Source: Pyxicephalus adspersus (lineage: Eukaryota; Chordata; Amphibia; Anura; Pyxicephalidae). Taken from it: a DNA stretch of 64,000 nt. The notes below the pieces were generated by a model. That model was not told where the DNA came from and made no database searches. It worked only from the letters and a program-made list of their open reading frames with translations. Each line of letters starts with the position of its first letter. The first letter of the stretch is position 1. The position numbers and the translations under genes are program-made. The stretch is taken from contig NC_092869.1 in the NCBI RefSeq assembly GCF_032062135.1, positions 46,041,897 through 46,105,896 of the forward strand, read 5' to 3'. Of this stretch, positions 35,201 through 45,797 are shown piece after piece.

Positions 35201-38200
35201 ACTGAAGTCTTGTGTATTATTCACTTGCGGTTACTCTCACAGTGGGCAGACCAATGACCAGGTCCACTTTAAGTGTATGCAGCTTTGTTCTGATCTTACT
35301 TGTCGAAGTACATCTGTCTTCTCTGACGAAGCTCTTCTTGTGTCAGGGATTCCTGTTTGCAAGTCTCTGATGTCTGTGGTTGGTTAGAAGAAGTTGATTC
35401 TGTCACATCCTGGTGATGTCCACCTGAAAAACCATAACAGGAGAAGACTGTTATTTTAAGACAAATATATGCAGCGTTCACCTCAGATTTTTTTAAGCTG
35501 GGTGGGAAGAAGCTGTAGGTGGATGGTGGCTTCTGTATAGCGACCCAGCTTATCAGTAAGCACCCAAAACCAGCCCGGTGGTCAATGGAAAGTGCTGGAT
35601 GATGGTGCACCCAACTAAAGGAGGCCAGGGAGAACACCGTTTTGGATTTCCTTGGTAACACAACTGTAACTATTTAAATATAGGACTTGCCGGTTTGGTA
35701 ACAGGGGAATCTAAAATGTGTTCTGAAAATACTTAATCAACCTAAAGTTCCACTTTAAGGATTTGCTACCTGACAGGGATTTATTGCAGAAAGGGACAGG
35801 TGATGTGGAAGGCGATCTTGAAGGATTTGTCATCAGTGCAGACCAAAATATGTAAGAAACTAGAAAGTCGGTAAACTTCCCACTTGGCAGAAAAACACCA
35901 CAAACAGTCCAAAGCCATAACTACTTCAATCCCAAAAAGCCCTGTATCTGTATCCTGTGACCGATATTTGTTTGGAAAAGCCACAAATGCCTTTTTTCAA
36001 TAAAGGGGAACATTCCTACCCACTGACCTCACTATATGGCATTACTTGCAGCATTTTCCTCAGGATGAATAATTGACAATGTATGACAAGAAAAATTTGC
36101 GATAAGCAGCACATTTCCAGAAAGTTATCACCAGAAGGAGAATCTCTGGAGTTATGAATACACTCCTATCATCTTGTGTTGTTGGTTTAGGTCACATGCA
36201 CAGGCCATTACTGTCCATTATATAAGGTTTCATTAACTGGAATTGTATGGAACCCACTGCAATGACCTTTGTAAATCCTGTGAGCTGTACCTTGCATACT
36301 GAGCCGAATGGCCCTGCGTAGATCTGCTTCCTCATCTTCCATGTCTATCTGTTGTCTGCTTAAAGCAAGTGCCTTCTGTAGGTTTTCCTCATCCTCGTCC
36401 ATCATGTCGGGGCCATCGTACAACCTGGTCCCCTCCTCACTTCTCTGAACTCTGAGAGACAGATTTAAAATTCATAAATAAAGTTTATATGAAGAATTAT
36501 TATTATTATTTTTATTATTATTAAACAGGATTTATATAGCGCCAACATATTATGCAGCGCTGTACATTAAATAGGGATTGCAAATGACAGACTAATACAG
36601 AGAGTGATATAGGAGGAGAAGACCCTGCCCCGAAGAATGACAAGGACCTTATCCCTACCGACAGTACATGTCATATGATTTGAGTATGGAATAATGGGGG
36701 ATTTTATTTTTATAGATTATACTGGTAAAAAATAAAATTTTCTTGAATTGGGGGACAGATATCTTGGTATAACCCTGGCATTGGGAGGAGGGACACTAAG
36801 TTAAACAGCATTAAGGAAAGCTCTTCTTTGTGGACTGCACAACCTGCAAAGAAGAGAGTGCTTAATTTTAACATAGTGTCCCAAATTAGAACGTCTTGTA
36901 GTTAGGGAACTGTCATTCTACTATCCATGAAACACTAGCTCTTCAAAACCCATGACTATCCAGATAGAAAGTAGATCTTAAGCTTGAATATTTAAAGCTA
37001 AACTTGAAGTAATGTAAAACTACGTACAAGGGTTAAAGCCCTTTTTGTTTAGGAGAAAAATTTTTACTTACCTTGAAGCTAATTTCTTCAGGTTTCCTTC
37101 CCTTTCTACAATCAGTCCCCCGATGCCTCTACCCTTTGCTGCTCGACAGGAGATATCATGCACAATGCAGAACCAGTAGTCCTAACTATTTAAAGTATGG
37201 ACTTTGTCAGCCCATCTTCAACCTGCTTTTCAACCTTGAAACTGCTTTTCTAAATTTCCCTGGGTAAAACATGAAAATGTTCACTTGCAGTAGATTTCCT
37301 CACTGCGGGGTGTAACTTACTATGACTCCATAAGCTTTAAAATGGCTAACAGGTATTAAACCATGCTTAAAAGCAGAAACCGCACCTGCAGTTATGTTTA
37401 AAAGCCTAAAAACAAAAATATGAGCACCTCCCTGATCTTGGTTGAAGCAGCATGAAGATCTTTATGCAGCTTTGTATTTAAGCTTCAGGTATCTACATCA
37501 CATCCTCATTATCAGGTAGGTAGAATTTAGTTCCAAGGGTTGGGTGCTTGATAGGACTCCCAAGCTCTAACCTTATCTTGTTGCTTACTAAAACAACCTG
37601 GTATTTTATTATTTACTTGTCCTGATATACTGGAAAGAGATGGAAGACAAATAGCGGTCCTATCTACCTTTGGTTTCGGGCAGCCAGGTCCTCTCCAATG
37701 AGCCTTGGCCGCTGCATCTGCTGAACCTGAATCATCTGCAGGAGCTGGTCAGCCTCACAGTCTGGGAGGTCTCCCTTCACTACAAAAATAGAGTAGCCTG
37801 GAAAAAAGGGTGACAGTGTATTGGTGAATGGTGGACAATACCTTTCAATTATTAAAGTTCCAGCACGACACAGACTTTTTTTAAATAAGGTCATCAAAAA
37901 GGTATCATTAGTGTTTTTAGTTTGTGCTTGCAGAGGATCGGGAGTGGGAAAAGAAAACCAAAAGTTACAAAAAAAAAAATACAAATTTTCAGATCCTATG
38001 GAAGCAGAGCTAATGGCTCTCTCTTGCTCTGTACACAGAGCACAGCACTGCCCATTATTCCAAAGAGCCATCATAGCGGCAGGTTGTCTGATGTAAGCCT
38101 GAAGGCCGGTGCAAAGCCTCAGGTCACCAAAAAGATGGATGCCCCGTTGGCAGGATCAAGACTTTGCAGAGGGAAATCAAAGTTCAGATAGACTTTTATT

Positions 38201-39055
38201 TAGGTTTTGCAGCACATAGGTCTAATAGAAGGCCCAAGAATCTAATAGTTTTACCTTCCTGTTGGAGCTGAGCCAAGAATAGTGCAAGGTATGTGTCTGA
38301 TATGAGTTCTGGACCCGTCAACAGGGAATTCAAGTTAAACCACTGTAGAGAAAGAAACGGTAATAAAATAGTAATGTAAGCAAAATAATTAACAATGACA
38401 CTTTATGTTCTACTCAACAAAAGAAAAAAATATATTGATGTGTTTATGTAATGTTTGTGTGCAGGCTTCTGAAAGGAGCCAAAAGAAAAAAAAAAAGTCA
38501 CCCGGGTCAAAACAATAAAAGCTGTAAAGGCCAAATATTTATAACGCAATTTAAGCAATGTTAACACAACTAATCACACATACTATTAGCCTTGCAGCAA
38601 TCAATAATCCAATGTAAATAACAAGAGAACCGGGAGAAGGAGAACCCTGCAAAAAAGGCGCAGTGTCTATAGTCTTTATGCTGCTCACCGTTCGATAAAA
38701 GCTGAAATTTTGTACTGGGGTACGTTGGAGGGAATGGTATTATTATTAATATTAGGCAGTATTTATATAGCTTCAACATATTATGCAGCGCTTTACAAAG
38801 TGATATGACAATGGGCTTTGTAAAGTGCTGCATAATATGTTGGCACTTTATAAATACTGGCAAATAATAATAATAATAATAATAATAATAATTTGTTGCA
38901 TTACAGAGTGCTGCATGGTAAAATCAGTGTCTTTTAGCTGGGTCACACCTACAGATTCTTCCCACTAAGCTGTTGTAATATGCTGCTCAAATCCACAGTT
39001 TTAGCATTACTAGTATAAATCAGTGGTGGTATGCAATAATTAAACATTGTAATTT

Positions 39056-39094
<39 letters not shown>

Positions 39095-42000
39095 ATAAAC
39101 TTACCTGTTTGCCTAATTTTCTTACAGTAAACCAGTGTTCCTTGTAATTACAAATAAAAGCCCGTTCATTTCTAGAATGAAAAAAATATGTATATAAAAC
39201 AATAAATCTATAGCTGTGAGCAGACTACAACCCCAAATACAGAATGATATATTTTGCAGAAACAAAACTGTCCCAAATGTGCATAGGACTCCTAAAATAG
39301 ACAAACCCAGTTAATAAAATCTCACAATCTTCATATGAAAGCCATCACAAAAGTTGTATTCTCAGCTTTCATTAAATAATCCCTGGTGACATGGCCAGGT
39401 TGTTGTTTAGGTACTTCCTTTTATAGGGTGACAACACCCTGTCCCTAATTTGATTTCTGGTTGGAAACAACAAGCAGTCATGCTGACACATATTGCTCAG
39501 ACATGGGCCTCCGCTGAAAAAAAAAAAAAAAAAAACACACAACACAGGAAGGCAGTCAAATGCAACAGATGTTAAAGCGGACCTAAACTCAATATTTTTA
39601 CTTTACATAAAAGGCTAGACAACCCTTCTATGTAAAGTAAAAATGTTATTTATTTTTTAAAAATTGAAGACTGAATGGGAGAGCAGAGCCACCCGGGATA
39701 TCTACGTCACACATCACGGGAGGCTCTGGGTGCTCCCTTTGGGGGCATTTTTTCCACAAAGGGGAAAGAGATGTTGATCCCACGCATGCGCAGTGTGATT
39801 GGCTCTTTTTCTTCACTTAACAGCAGCTACGTCACCCGATCACACACCTGCACAGTGCCAGATTGGGTGACAAAGAAGATGATCAGAAAAGAAGACTGAA
39901 GATGGCAGCATTAACAAAGAATGGCGTGGGACTGGATTGAGGGAAGGTCCAGCACCATTGAGGGATCTGGATTAAAGGTAAGTGTAATTTTTTTTATTTT
40001 CACTTTAGTTCTGCTTTAAAGTAAGTTATTGTAGACTGAATGCAGCACTGAGATAGGGAAAAAGATTAAATATTAGAAAAACTTTTTTTATGAAAAAAAT
40101 GCAATTTTCTTAGTTACACAATTTTGTAAACAAGTCTTCAGTTAAGAGTTTACATTCACTTCACATGACAAATATCTCTACTGCAATCTGCTATTCTGTT
40201 GTCAAGATTTCCACCTACTTACTGACTGCAGCAAGATTTCCACTACTGATTCCAGACTGCAGCAACACGTTCTGGTTATGATGCTCAAGAACATACTGTG
40301 CTTGATCGACGTCTATTGTGGCCAAAAACCTGAAACTGCTCAGAACTATGCTTCCAATATATATTTGCTGATCTCCTGATATTCACCATGCTCACACCCA
40401 GAAAACATAGCAGGGGTGCCATGTTCTCTGCTATATTAAAGCGATTTGCTGCTAAAAGGGTAGACAACTCTTTTATGCAAGGTAAAAATTATCTTTTTGG
40501 CTTAAAGCATACCTAAACTTACAGTTTTCCCTTTACATAAAATGTTAGGCAACCCTTTAATGTAAAAATTCTTATTTTTTTTTTTTAGAAAAATGATGCT
40601 GCACATAAAAGAACTCTTGTCTGGATGAATGAATGAAGTTCATGAGCCAAGCTTACCTGAATAGAAAAGAATCCGCTGTCATCCATATTTCCAGACGGTT
40701 GCTGTAATAACAAAGCTGGAAATGAGTAACGGCACTGACAAGTTTCTAAAATATTGTATTTAGCCTTGTTATATTAATTAACGTATGCCAGCAAAAAGTC
40801 AATTTCTATTGATCCGCAAGCCTTTAGGCTCTGTGCAGACTTCTGGGAAAAGCCAAGCGGAGAATTTTAGGACGGAATTAGAAAAGCCCCGGAACACCTT
40901 ACTTACTAAAGAGATTCACACAGCATGGTGTATAAAAAGCAACATCAATACTAAAGATAAAAGTAAGCTAGGATTCCCAAGGCTTCCTCCAGAGGGTGCT
41001 GGGGGTTCCTGGAGCAATGAGCAGTTTGCACCCCTCAGGTCAGTGACCCCAATAATCTTTTTGGTTATCTGTAAGGGTGACATTTTTCCCACTGGTCAGC
41101 AATGTAAGAGGAATTCATCCCACTGACCACCACACTAATATACTGTGAAAGGTATTTTAGGAATTATCCCATGTAAAAAGGTTGATAAACACTGCGTTAG
41201 AGTGCCCCATGATAACAATGGGAAAATATCATACTTGCATGAATGTCCTATATTCAGCACTCTGCAGCCCTCCTTCCGCCATCCTCATCCTCTCCTGCTC
41301 ATCCAGCTGCATTGCAATAGAAGATAATTCCACAGGGCTGAAGTATTCTCCTTGAAGCAAATTGTTGAGACAATGCTGGGCACATAAGGAGCCCTCTTGC
41401 TGGAATACAGAAAGAAAATATTACAATTAAAGGGTCACTCTACCTTACTGGCATCTCGAGCTGGTTGTAGTGCATCATCAATGCCACCCAGAAGTGTACA
41501 ATTAATTAATTAGTGAATGGAGTACTCACAGGCGGCAGCAGCAGGAGGTTATTCAGGGTCCTGACCTACCAATACATTTTTATTGTTCTGTGTCTATATA
41601 TTTGTTTGCATTTCTTTAGATTCTCTACCTAATCCCCCCTTATAATACAATATTCCTGGAGAAGCACACCAGTTCTGTGAAACGCATTGGGGGATCTTTT
41701 TCCATAGTTTTTGGAAATATTTAATCTTTAGAGGTGTTAGTATGATTGTTTAGTGGTCTCTTTTGGGCCCTTGGCAAAACGCAGTCTTCTTCCCCGGCCC
41801 CTTTTAGCTGGGTGCACCACCCGGTACTTTTCAGTAACCGCTCGGCTGTTTCTGGGCGATTACTGAAGAGTTGGGTCACAATACCGGGGCCGTCACCCAC
41901 CTACAGCTTCTTCCCACCCGGCTTAAAAAAATGCCTGAAATGAGCACGGACTAAACTTATTTATGCAATAATTCTTCTTGATGTTTTCTATTTATTTGAT

Positions 42001-42426
42001 TTCAAACATTGTTAAATAAAATCTCTCCCCCATCTAGTGTGATCAGGGGGTCTCTCCCCTCCCCCTCCATGGGTTTCTCTCCCCTCCCCCCCATAGGGAG
42101 CACTCCTGGGTTTCTCTCCCCTCCCCCCCATAGGGAGCACTCCTGGGTTTCTCTACCCTCCCCCCATAGGGAGCACTCCCGGTTTCTCTCCCCTCCCCCC
42201 ATAGGGAGCACTCCCGGGTTTCTCTCCCCCAGGTGAGCTCAGGTCTTCCAGGCTCTCCCTCAGGTGTAGTCAGGCTGGTAGGCCTCTCTCACATTCCCGG
42301 CTGGATGATAACACAGCGGCACACACTGGGCCCTCAGAACAGCCCAGACAGCTCAGCGCCTTTCCCCGCTCCGCCATGGCCGCTTCCCCCTCCCGCACTT
42401 ACTTTCTCATGAAAGATCACCTCCAT
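32163..42426 (-). CDS. ATXN3: ATXN3 gene (ataxin-3 deubiquitinase), exon 4 not found
   Basis: Ataxin-3 is a Josephin-type cysteine protease that trims ubiquitin chains and works with p97/VCP. Exons seen, 5' to 3': 42426-42403, 41399-41235, 40701-40657, [exon 4 missing], 39171-39105, 38342-38255, 37797-37668, 36451-36291, 35423-35300, 34420-34371, 32254-32163. The catalytic triad is readable with human numbering: Cys14 in exon 2, His119 in exon 5, Asn134 in exon 6. Ubiquitin-interacting motifs 1 and 2 are in exon 8, motif 3 in the last exon. The glutamine tract is only three residues. Human exon 4 is 86 bp; adding 86 makes the total 1,032 bp (343 residues plus stop), while without it the frame is broken. 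Confidence 0.95.
33035..33247. mobile_element. Palindromic MITE family G copy 1
   Basis: GGCCAGATTTATTAAAGCTC at the left and its inverse GAGCTTTAATAAATCTGGTC at the right; the halves pair over most of their length. Confidence 0.75.
33690..33832 (-). mobile_element. LINE 3' tail, family B
   Basis: TTTTTATATAGTGCCAACCT ... GCAAATGACAGACAGATACA ... GAGCTTACAATCTAAGAGG. Same tail as the longer copies at 44590 and 58662. Confidence 0.7.
34371..34420 (-). CDS. ATXN3: ATXN3 exon 10, site of the polyglutamine tract
   Basis: Only 50 bp: QQQSKPEQDQSANTDQ. The tract that expands in human Machado-Joseph disease is three glutamines here (CAG CAA CAG). Acceptor TTTTAG/G, donor CAAG/GTATCT. Phases agree with exons 9 and 11. 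Confidence 0.88.
35300..35423 (-). CDS. ATXN3: ATXN3 exon 9
   Basis: 124 bp; linker followed by LTQEELRQRRQMYFDK, equal to human LTSEELRKRREAYFEK. The donor AA/GTAAGA splits the Lys codon; reading on without splicing gives an immediate TAA. Confidence 0.93.
35472..35640 (-). mobile_element. MITE family C copy 3
   Basis: Reverse orientation, from CAGCGTTCACCTCAG to GGCCAGGGAGAACACCG; in ATXN3 intron 8. Confidence 0.7.
36291..36451 (-). CDS. ATXN3: ATXN3 exon 8, UIM1 and UIM2
   Basis: 161 bp (human 167). Contains two ubiquitin-interacting motifs: DEDEENLQKALALSRQ and DMEDEEADLRRAIRLSMQ, each with the acidic run, Ala and Ser of the motif. Acceptor CTCAG/A, donor CAAG/GTACAG. Confidence 0.96.
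36496..36646 (-). mobile_element. LINE 3' tail, family B
   Basis: ATT repeat, then GGATTTATATAGCGCCAACA and GCAAATGACAGACTAATACA; in ATXN3 intron 7. Confidence 0.7.
37668..37797 (-). CDS. ATXN3: ATXN3 exon 7
   Basis: 130 bp (human 133): YSIFVVKGDLPDCEADQLLQ, then MIQVQQMQRPRLIGEDLA. One codon is missing near the end relative to human. It closes the Josephin domain. Confidence 0.96.
38255..38342 (-). CDS. ATXN3: ATXN3 exon 6, catalytic Asn
   Basis: 88 bp, as in human, encoding WFNLNSLLTGPELISDTYLA then LFLAQLQQE. Asn134 is the second Asn of WFNLN. Acceptor CTACAG, donor AAG/GTAAAA. Confidence 0.97.
38752..38868. repeat. Inverted pair of repeat tails, strong hairpin
   Basis: AGGCAGTATTTATATAGCTT ... 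ATTATGCAGCGCTTTACAAAG is followed within 12 bases by its near-perfect inverse, then an AAT run. Arms are about 50 bases. Confidence 0.85.
39105..39171 (-). CDS. ATXN3: ATXN3 exon 5, catalytic His
   Basis: 67 bp, as in human, encoding NERAFICNYKEHWFTVRKLG then KQ, with His119 in KEHW. It opens with a single A that needs two bases from exon 4 to complete an Ile codon, so an exon of the human exon-4 phase is required upstream. Confidence 0.96.
39172..40656. other. ATXN3: ATXN3 interval expected to contain exon 4
   Basis: I read the minus strand for the conserved ISNALKVWGLE segment and found none. The interval holds a full MITE E, two half copies and a 29-bp tandem duplication at 40203-40266 (AAGATTTCCAC... 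twice). Confidence 0.6.
39573..40018. mobile_element. MITE family E, full copy
   Basis: Ends TAAAGCGGACCTAAACTCAA and inverse TAAAGCAGAACTAAAGTGAA. It sits in the intron where ATXN3 exon 4 should be. Half copies follow at 40434-40600; relatives near 43295 and 46351. Confidence 0.7.
40657..40701 (-). CDS. ATXN3: ATXN3 exon 3
   Basis: 45 bp encoding QPSGNMDDSGFFSIQ, identical to human. Acceptor TTACAG, donor CAG/GTAAGC. Confidence 0.96.
40968..41194 (+). mobile_element. hAT-like element family D copy 3
   Basis: Core GTGCTGGGGGTTCCTGGAGC and AAAAAGGTTGATAAACACTG end; in ATXN3 intron 2. Confidence 0.65.
41235..41399 (-). CDS. ATXN3: ATXN3 exon 2, Josephin catalytic Cys
   Basis: 165 bp, the human exon length. 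Encodes QEGSLCAQHCLNNLLQGEYF and on through DEQERMRMAEGG. Gln9 and nucleophile Cys14 are present. Acceptor TTCCAG/CAA, donor CAA/GTATGA. Confidence 0.97.
41782..41948 (+). mobile_element. MITE family C copy 4
   Basis: CAGTCTTCTTCCCCGGCCCC ... GGCTGTTTCTGGGCGATTAC; in ATXN3 intron 1. Confidence 0.7.
42041..42232. repeat. Minisatellite in ATXN3 intron 1, about 37-bp unit
   Basis: About five copies of GGGTTTCTCTCCCCTCCC plus CCCATAGGGAGCACTCC, pyrimidine-rich on the plus strand, 170 bases from the exon-1 donor. Confidence 0.93.
42403..42426 (-). CDS. ATXN3: ATXN3 exon 1
   Basis: Eight codons, MEVIFHEK, equal to human MESIFHEK with one change, followed by donor AAA/GTAAGT. Too short for any ORF scan; supported by position in a promoter-like region and by phase with exon 2. 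Confidence 0.95.
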
Positions 42427-42620
42427 GTTTATTTGCCTCAGCAGGCAGCACCGCCCTTCCTGCTTACGTCACGGCTGTGCCGGTAGTCCAACGTCCAATC
42501 GATGTATCACTTTCCAGTCACATGACAACGCGGCCCGTGGGAACCAGCTGACCAGCTTAAAAAATCACATGACTAAGAGCACGCCGGACGTCCGCTAACT
42601 TCAATAAGATGTGGGCGCCA
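42427..42620 (-). promoter_or_regulatory. ATXN3: ATXN3 promoter region
   Basis: TTACGTCA at 42464-42471 (CRE/ATF-like), CCAAT at 42495-42499 (reverse orientation relative to the gene) and GTCACATGAC at 42517-42526, the same palindromic E-box found above TRIP11. A second TCACATGA lies near 42567. The sequence is GC-rich and TATA-less. Confidence 0.5.
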
Positions 42621-43174
42621 TATTTGAATCTGGCAACTGCCCGCTACAGAAAGGAAAAGAGATCAAAAAATCGCAGCTGAATTTTGTTACAGTAAACTCA
42701 ATGTCAACTTTGCTTTCTTTTGGTCTGCTAAATATAGTTTTGAAACAGTTTTTCCAATATAAATGAAACAATACATATTAAACCTGCCAGAAGTCCAGTG
42801 AAATAATAACATTACAAGCTCTCACTACATCCTTTTAGGGAAGCCTAATATAAATGAATTGGCTTTCCTAATACAACACACATTAATGTGTGGAACACAA
42901 CACAGACCATTCATGTGAATGGGCCCTAATGGCAGGAGAGGTCAATCACAAGGCCTAAACACCATCTCTTATAGAAGGGAAGCTCATCAATCCTGCTGAA
43001 GCTCCAGCACTATGTAATATATATGTAATAGCCTCCAATGTAGGCAGCTAGCCACTTTCTGACCTATCGGGTGGTGTCATACCTTAGCAGAGAGACCGCT
43101 GCTTCCGCACAGAGCGCAGTTGCTGATAGGTGTTTCCAGGATGTAGCTGCTTTAAATATGAAGAGACCTTGAAC

Positions 43175-43265
43175 ACTTTTATAAAACAGGGAATCTGACA
43201 TTTAGAATCAATTACTGTAATAAAACATGTGGAGCTGGAAAATTCCCTGTTTTATTCATAGAGCC
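43175..43265. mobile_element. Palindromic MITE, family H copy 2
   Basis: TTTTATAAAACAGGGAATCT at the left and ATTCCCTGTTTTATTCATAG with AGCCC at the right form inverted ends. Confidence 0.5.
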
Positions 43266-43924
43266 CTTTGTGTTTTGTGGCCCTTGCAATGTATTAAAGC
43301 AGCCCTATAACCCTTTAATATAATGAAAAGTGGAGCCTCCCCAGCGGTAAAAACTGAATGGGAAACCTGCAGCCTCCTGGAATGAAAACGTCACATATCC
43401 CAGGAGCTGCTCCTTCTACACATGTCCAATCTCAGGTATGTGCAGAAAGCCTTTTCCTGGCATCTAAAATGAAATGCATGCGCAGTGTGAGTGGGGATTA
43501 TGCAAACGTAAAAATATCCCACTGGGTAGATGCCAATATAGAGGAGTGGGCTATTAGAAGCAAGCTGCTTTCCATACAAACAGCTGGGTTTTAATTTATT
43601 GGGTTTCAGTTCTTTCAATCATGGAGGTCACATGCAGAACCTTCCTGATTAAAAGAAATGAAACCCAATAAATAGGAGGAGATGATGATGCTGGATGCCC
43701 TTCAACAAGAAAGTGAAGTGGGCTCCATCTGACTTGCTGCAGCATCTAAGGCATGCTGTGAGAAGCTCCCAGTGTGCAGAAAAATCAGAGTAAGAAAGTG
43801 AAAGATCAAGGTAAGCTGAAGCCTGCTAGCAGCTTCTTTACACGGGTAGCCATAACTTTGCAAACACTTTATAAACATTTGATGTACACATTTATAAAGT
43901 AACCCTGTGCTTCAGTTTGATGAC

Positions 43925-44173
43925 ATTTAAATGGAACGATGCATGAAAGAGCTCTGTATATACAGCACTGTTCTGCTCTAAGGAGAGAGGAAAACGATAG
44001 AGCAGCACCCCGCTGTGCTCTCTTCCCTTCACTTTTATTACAATGGTTCCTCACTTGTGTTTCCTCCAGGACGGATCCATGAACGATGAGTACTGTACAC
44101 ACACCAATTTCCTGCCCAATATCAGCCCCGAGGCGATTATCAGAGAAGAATTATCTGACGTGTGTATGTAGCC
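43925..44173. mobile_element. Harbinger-like MITE, family F copy 3
   Basis: Right end GACGTGTGTATGTAGCC followed by TAA; internal sequence shared with copies at 8732 and 28471. The left end is decayed. Confidence 0.6.
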
Positions 44174-44269
44174 TAATAGGTAGGTCCCCAGCCACGCCCA
44201 ATGGTAATCTGCACTAAAATTGTTTTCTCACCTTTTCCCTAAAACAAGTGAATCTTCCATTCATGAAGG

Positions 44270-45030
44270 TGTGGTGAATACACTGCAAGGATCAGCCCAT
44301 TCAAAACACATAACATACAGTACTATCTGTAAGCCGATGACACTCAAATCTATCTGTCCCCCCCTGACCTGTCTCCCTCAGTCCTGGATAAGGTCTCATG
44401 CTGCCTGTCAGCCATCTCATCATGGATGTCTGACTGATTCCTCCTCTACAATCTATTATGAATGCTGCAGCCAGACTCATCCATCCTTCCCACCTACCTA
44501 CCCATCTACATACCTGATACACAGCCTTCTCTCCACAGCTCCTCTCCCAACTACCTACCTGATACACAAATCCCTCCACAGTTCCTGTCCCACTTAACTT
44601 TCTGACCTGATAAAAAAATACCCCCCTAGCCATTCTCTTCGCTCCTCCAATGACTTCCTCACTCATAACCCCATCACACCCATGGCTTCAAGACTTTTCT
44701 AGAGCTGCCTACACTCTCTGGAATGGTCTCCTTGTCCTATTCGGCTTGCTTCTACTTTCTGCTCATTTAATAGAGCCCTCAAAACCCAACGCTTCAACCT
44801 CACCTACCCTTTTTCTTCTGTCTTCTAAACCCTCACTACTCACCCACCATTCCATATCCCCCCTCCTATTGTGTGATACTTCCCCCACCTATTACATTGT
44901 AAGCTCTTCGGGGCAGGGTCCTCTCCTCCTGTGTCACTGTCTGTATCTGTCTGTCCTTTGCAACCCCTATTTAATGTACAGTGCTGCGCAACATGTTGCC
45001 ACTATAAAGATCCTGCCTAATAATAATAAT
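44270..45030 (+). mobile_element. LINE 3' end with ORF remnant, family B
   Basis: Frame-broken coding remnant readable on the plus strand (LRSSNDFLT, then WSPCPIRLASTFCSFNRALK), the ending style of CR1/L2-type ORF2, followed by the common tail and AATAATAATAAT at 45019. Lies between ATXN3 and NDUFB1. Confidence 0.65.
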
Positions 45031-45674
45031 TCATGCAATATTCCCATTAACATATACAGTAGGCAGAATATTGAGGTTCATAGTGATGTCCTTAATACAT
45101 ATTTTTTTGCTTTTTCCACTGATAAAGAATATAAAAAGGATATGTTTTCTATTTATATTCTATGGCCAGGTTCTTTATATAATACAGGTCCACTTGCTGG
45201 AATGAATTGTACTAGGAAATGTTATAAGAAGCAATTTTCATTCTCCAGGTCCTTGTTGGTGAGGTATTGGGGGACTCTGAAGGACGGTCAATTGATAAAT
45301 TGTTATCCAAGATAACAGAAACTCATGTGTTCTACGATTCCTTGTAATGTTTATTTGCAATTTGTGCAACTTCTAGTGAATGATTTAATATGTCTATGTA
45401 TATGTTGGGGAGCTTCTGGATGTCTCTTGTCCAGACTTTTAGCTTAAATAAGCCTTCAATATGGCTATAAAGTCAGATCCTCCACACTCTGCAATGAGGT
45501 CCCCACAGGTGTTAATCTTTTGCTTCTCTATCTCTAACCTTTAACTTTCTCTTGTAAATAAACTTCCACTGTGATAAGAGGATGTTTGTTTTCCTCATCA
45601 CTATATACTCTCATTTACCATCTTGTAGACCTGCATGCAGTAATAAATAAAACAAACAAAAAAATGTTGAAATA

Positions 45675-45680
45675 TTTATT
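45675..45680 (-). terminator. NDUFB1: NDUFB1 poly(A) signal
   Basis: AATAAA on the minus strand, about 90 bases beyond the predicted stop codon. Confidence 0.55.
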
Positions 45681-45766
45681 ATATATAACTCTAAAGAGCC
45701 GAATACAGACTTTATACAGGAAATCACATCATAGACTCCCACCGATCGCCGGGTCTTTGTTCATCT

Positions 45767-45797
45767 CTATAACGCTTCTTTCTTGGACTCAATCGCA
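45767..45797 (-). CDS. NDUFB1: NDUFB1 terminal coding exon
   Basis: Chosen because the acceptor TTTCTAAAG/T has a long pyrimidine tract, the phase closes, and a stop and poly(A) signal follow. A weaker AG downstream (TTATAG/AG) would give a different tail beginning RDEQRPGDRWE, which resembles the human charged end more. Confidence 0.55.

Larger units (their letters stand above)
42621..44269. other. ATXN3-NDUFB1 intergenic region, left part
   Basis: MITE relics (43175, 43295, 43925) and unique sequence. No gene seen. Confidence 0.4.

Noticed and set aside
40285..40467. 60-codon minus ORF and nearby minus frame reading FLATIDVDQAQYVLEHHN as a candidate ATXN3 exon 4
   Set aside because: Although an AG lies about 86 bases upstream of a GTAAGT near 40223, none of the frames resembles the conserved Josephin segment.
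44650..45315. 221-codon plus ORF
   Set aside because: Its first half is a frame-shifted LINE ORF2 remnant and the rest is the LINE tail plus unique sequence; not a host gene.
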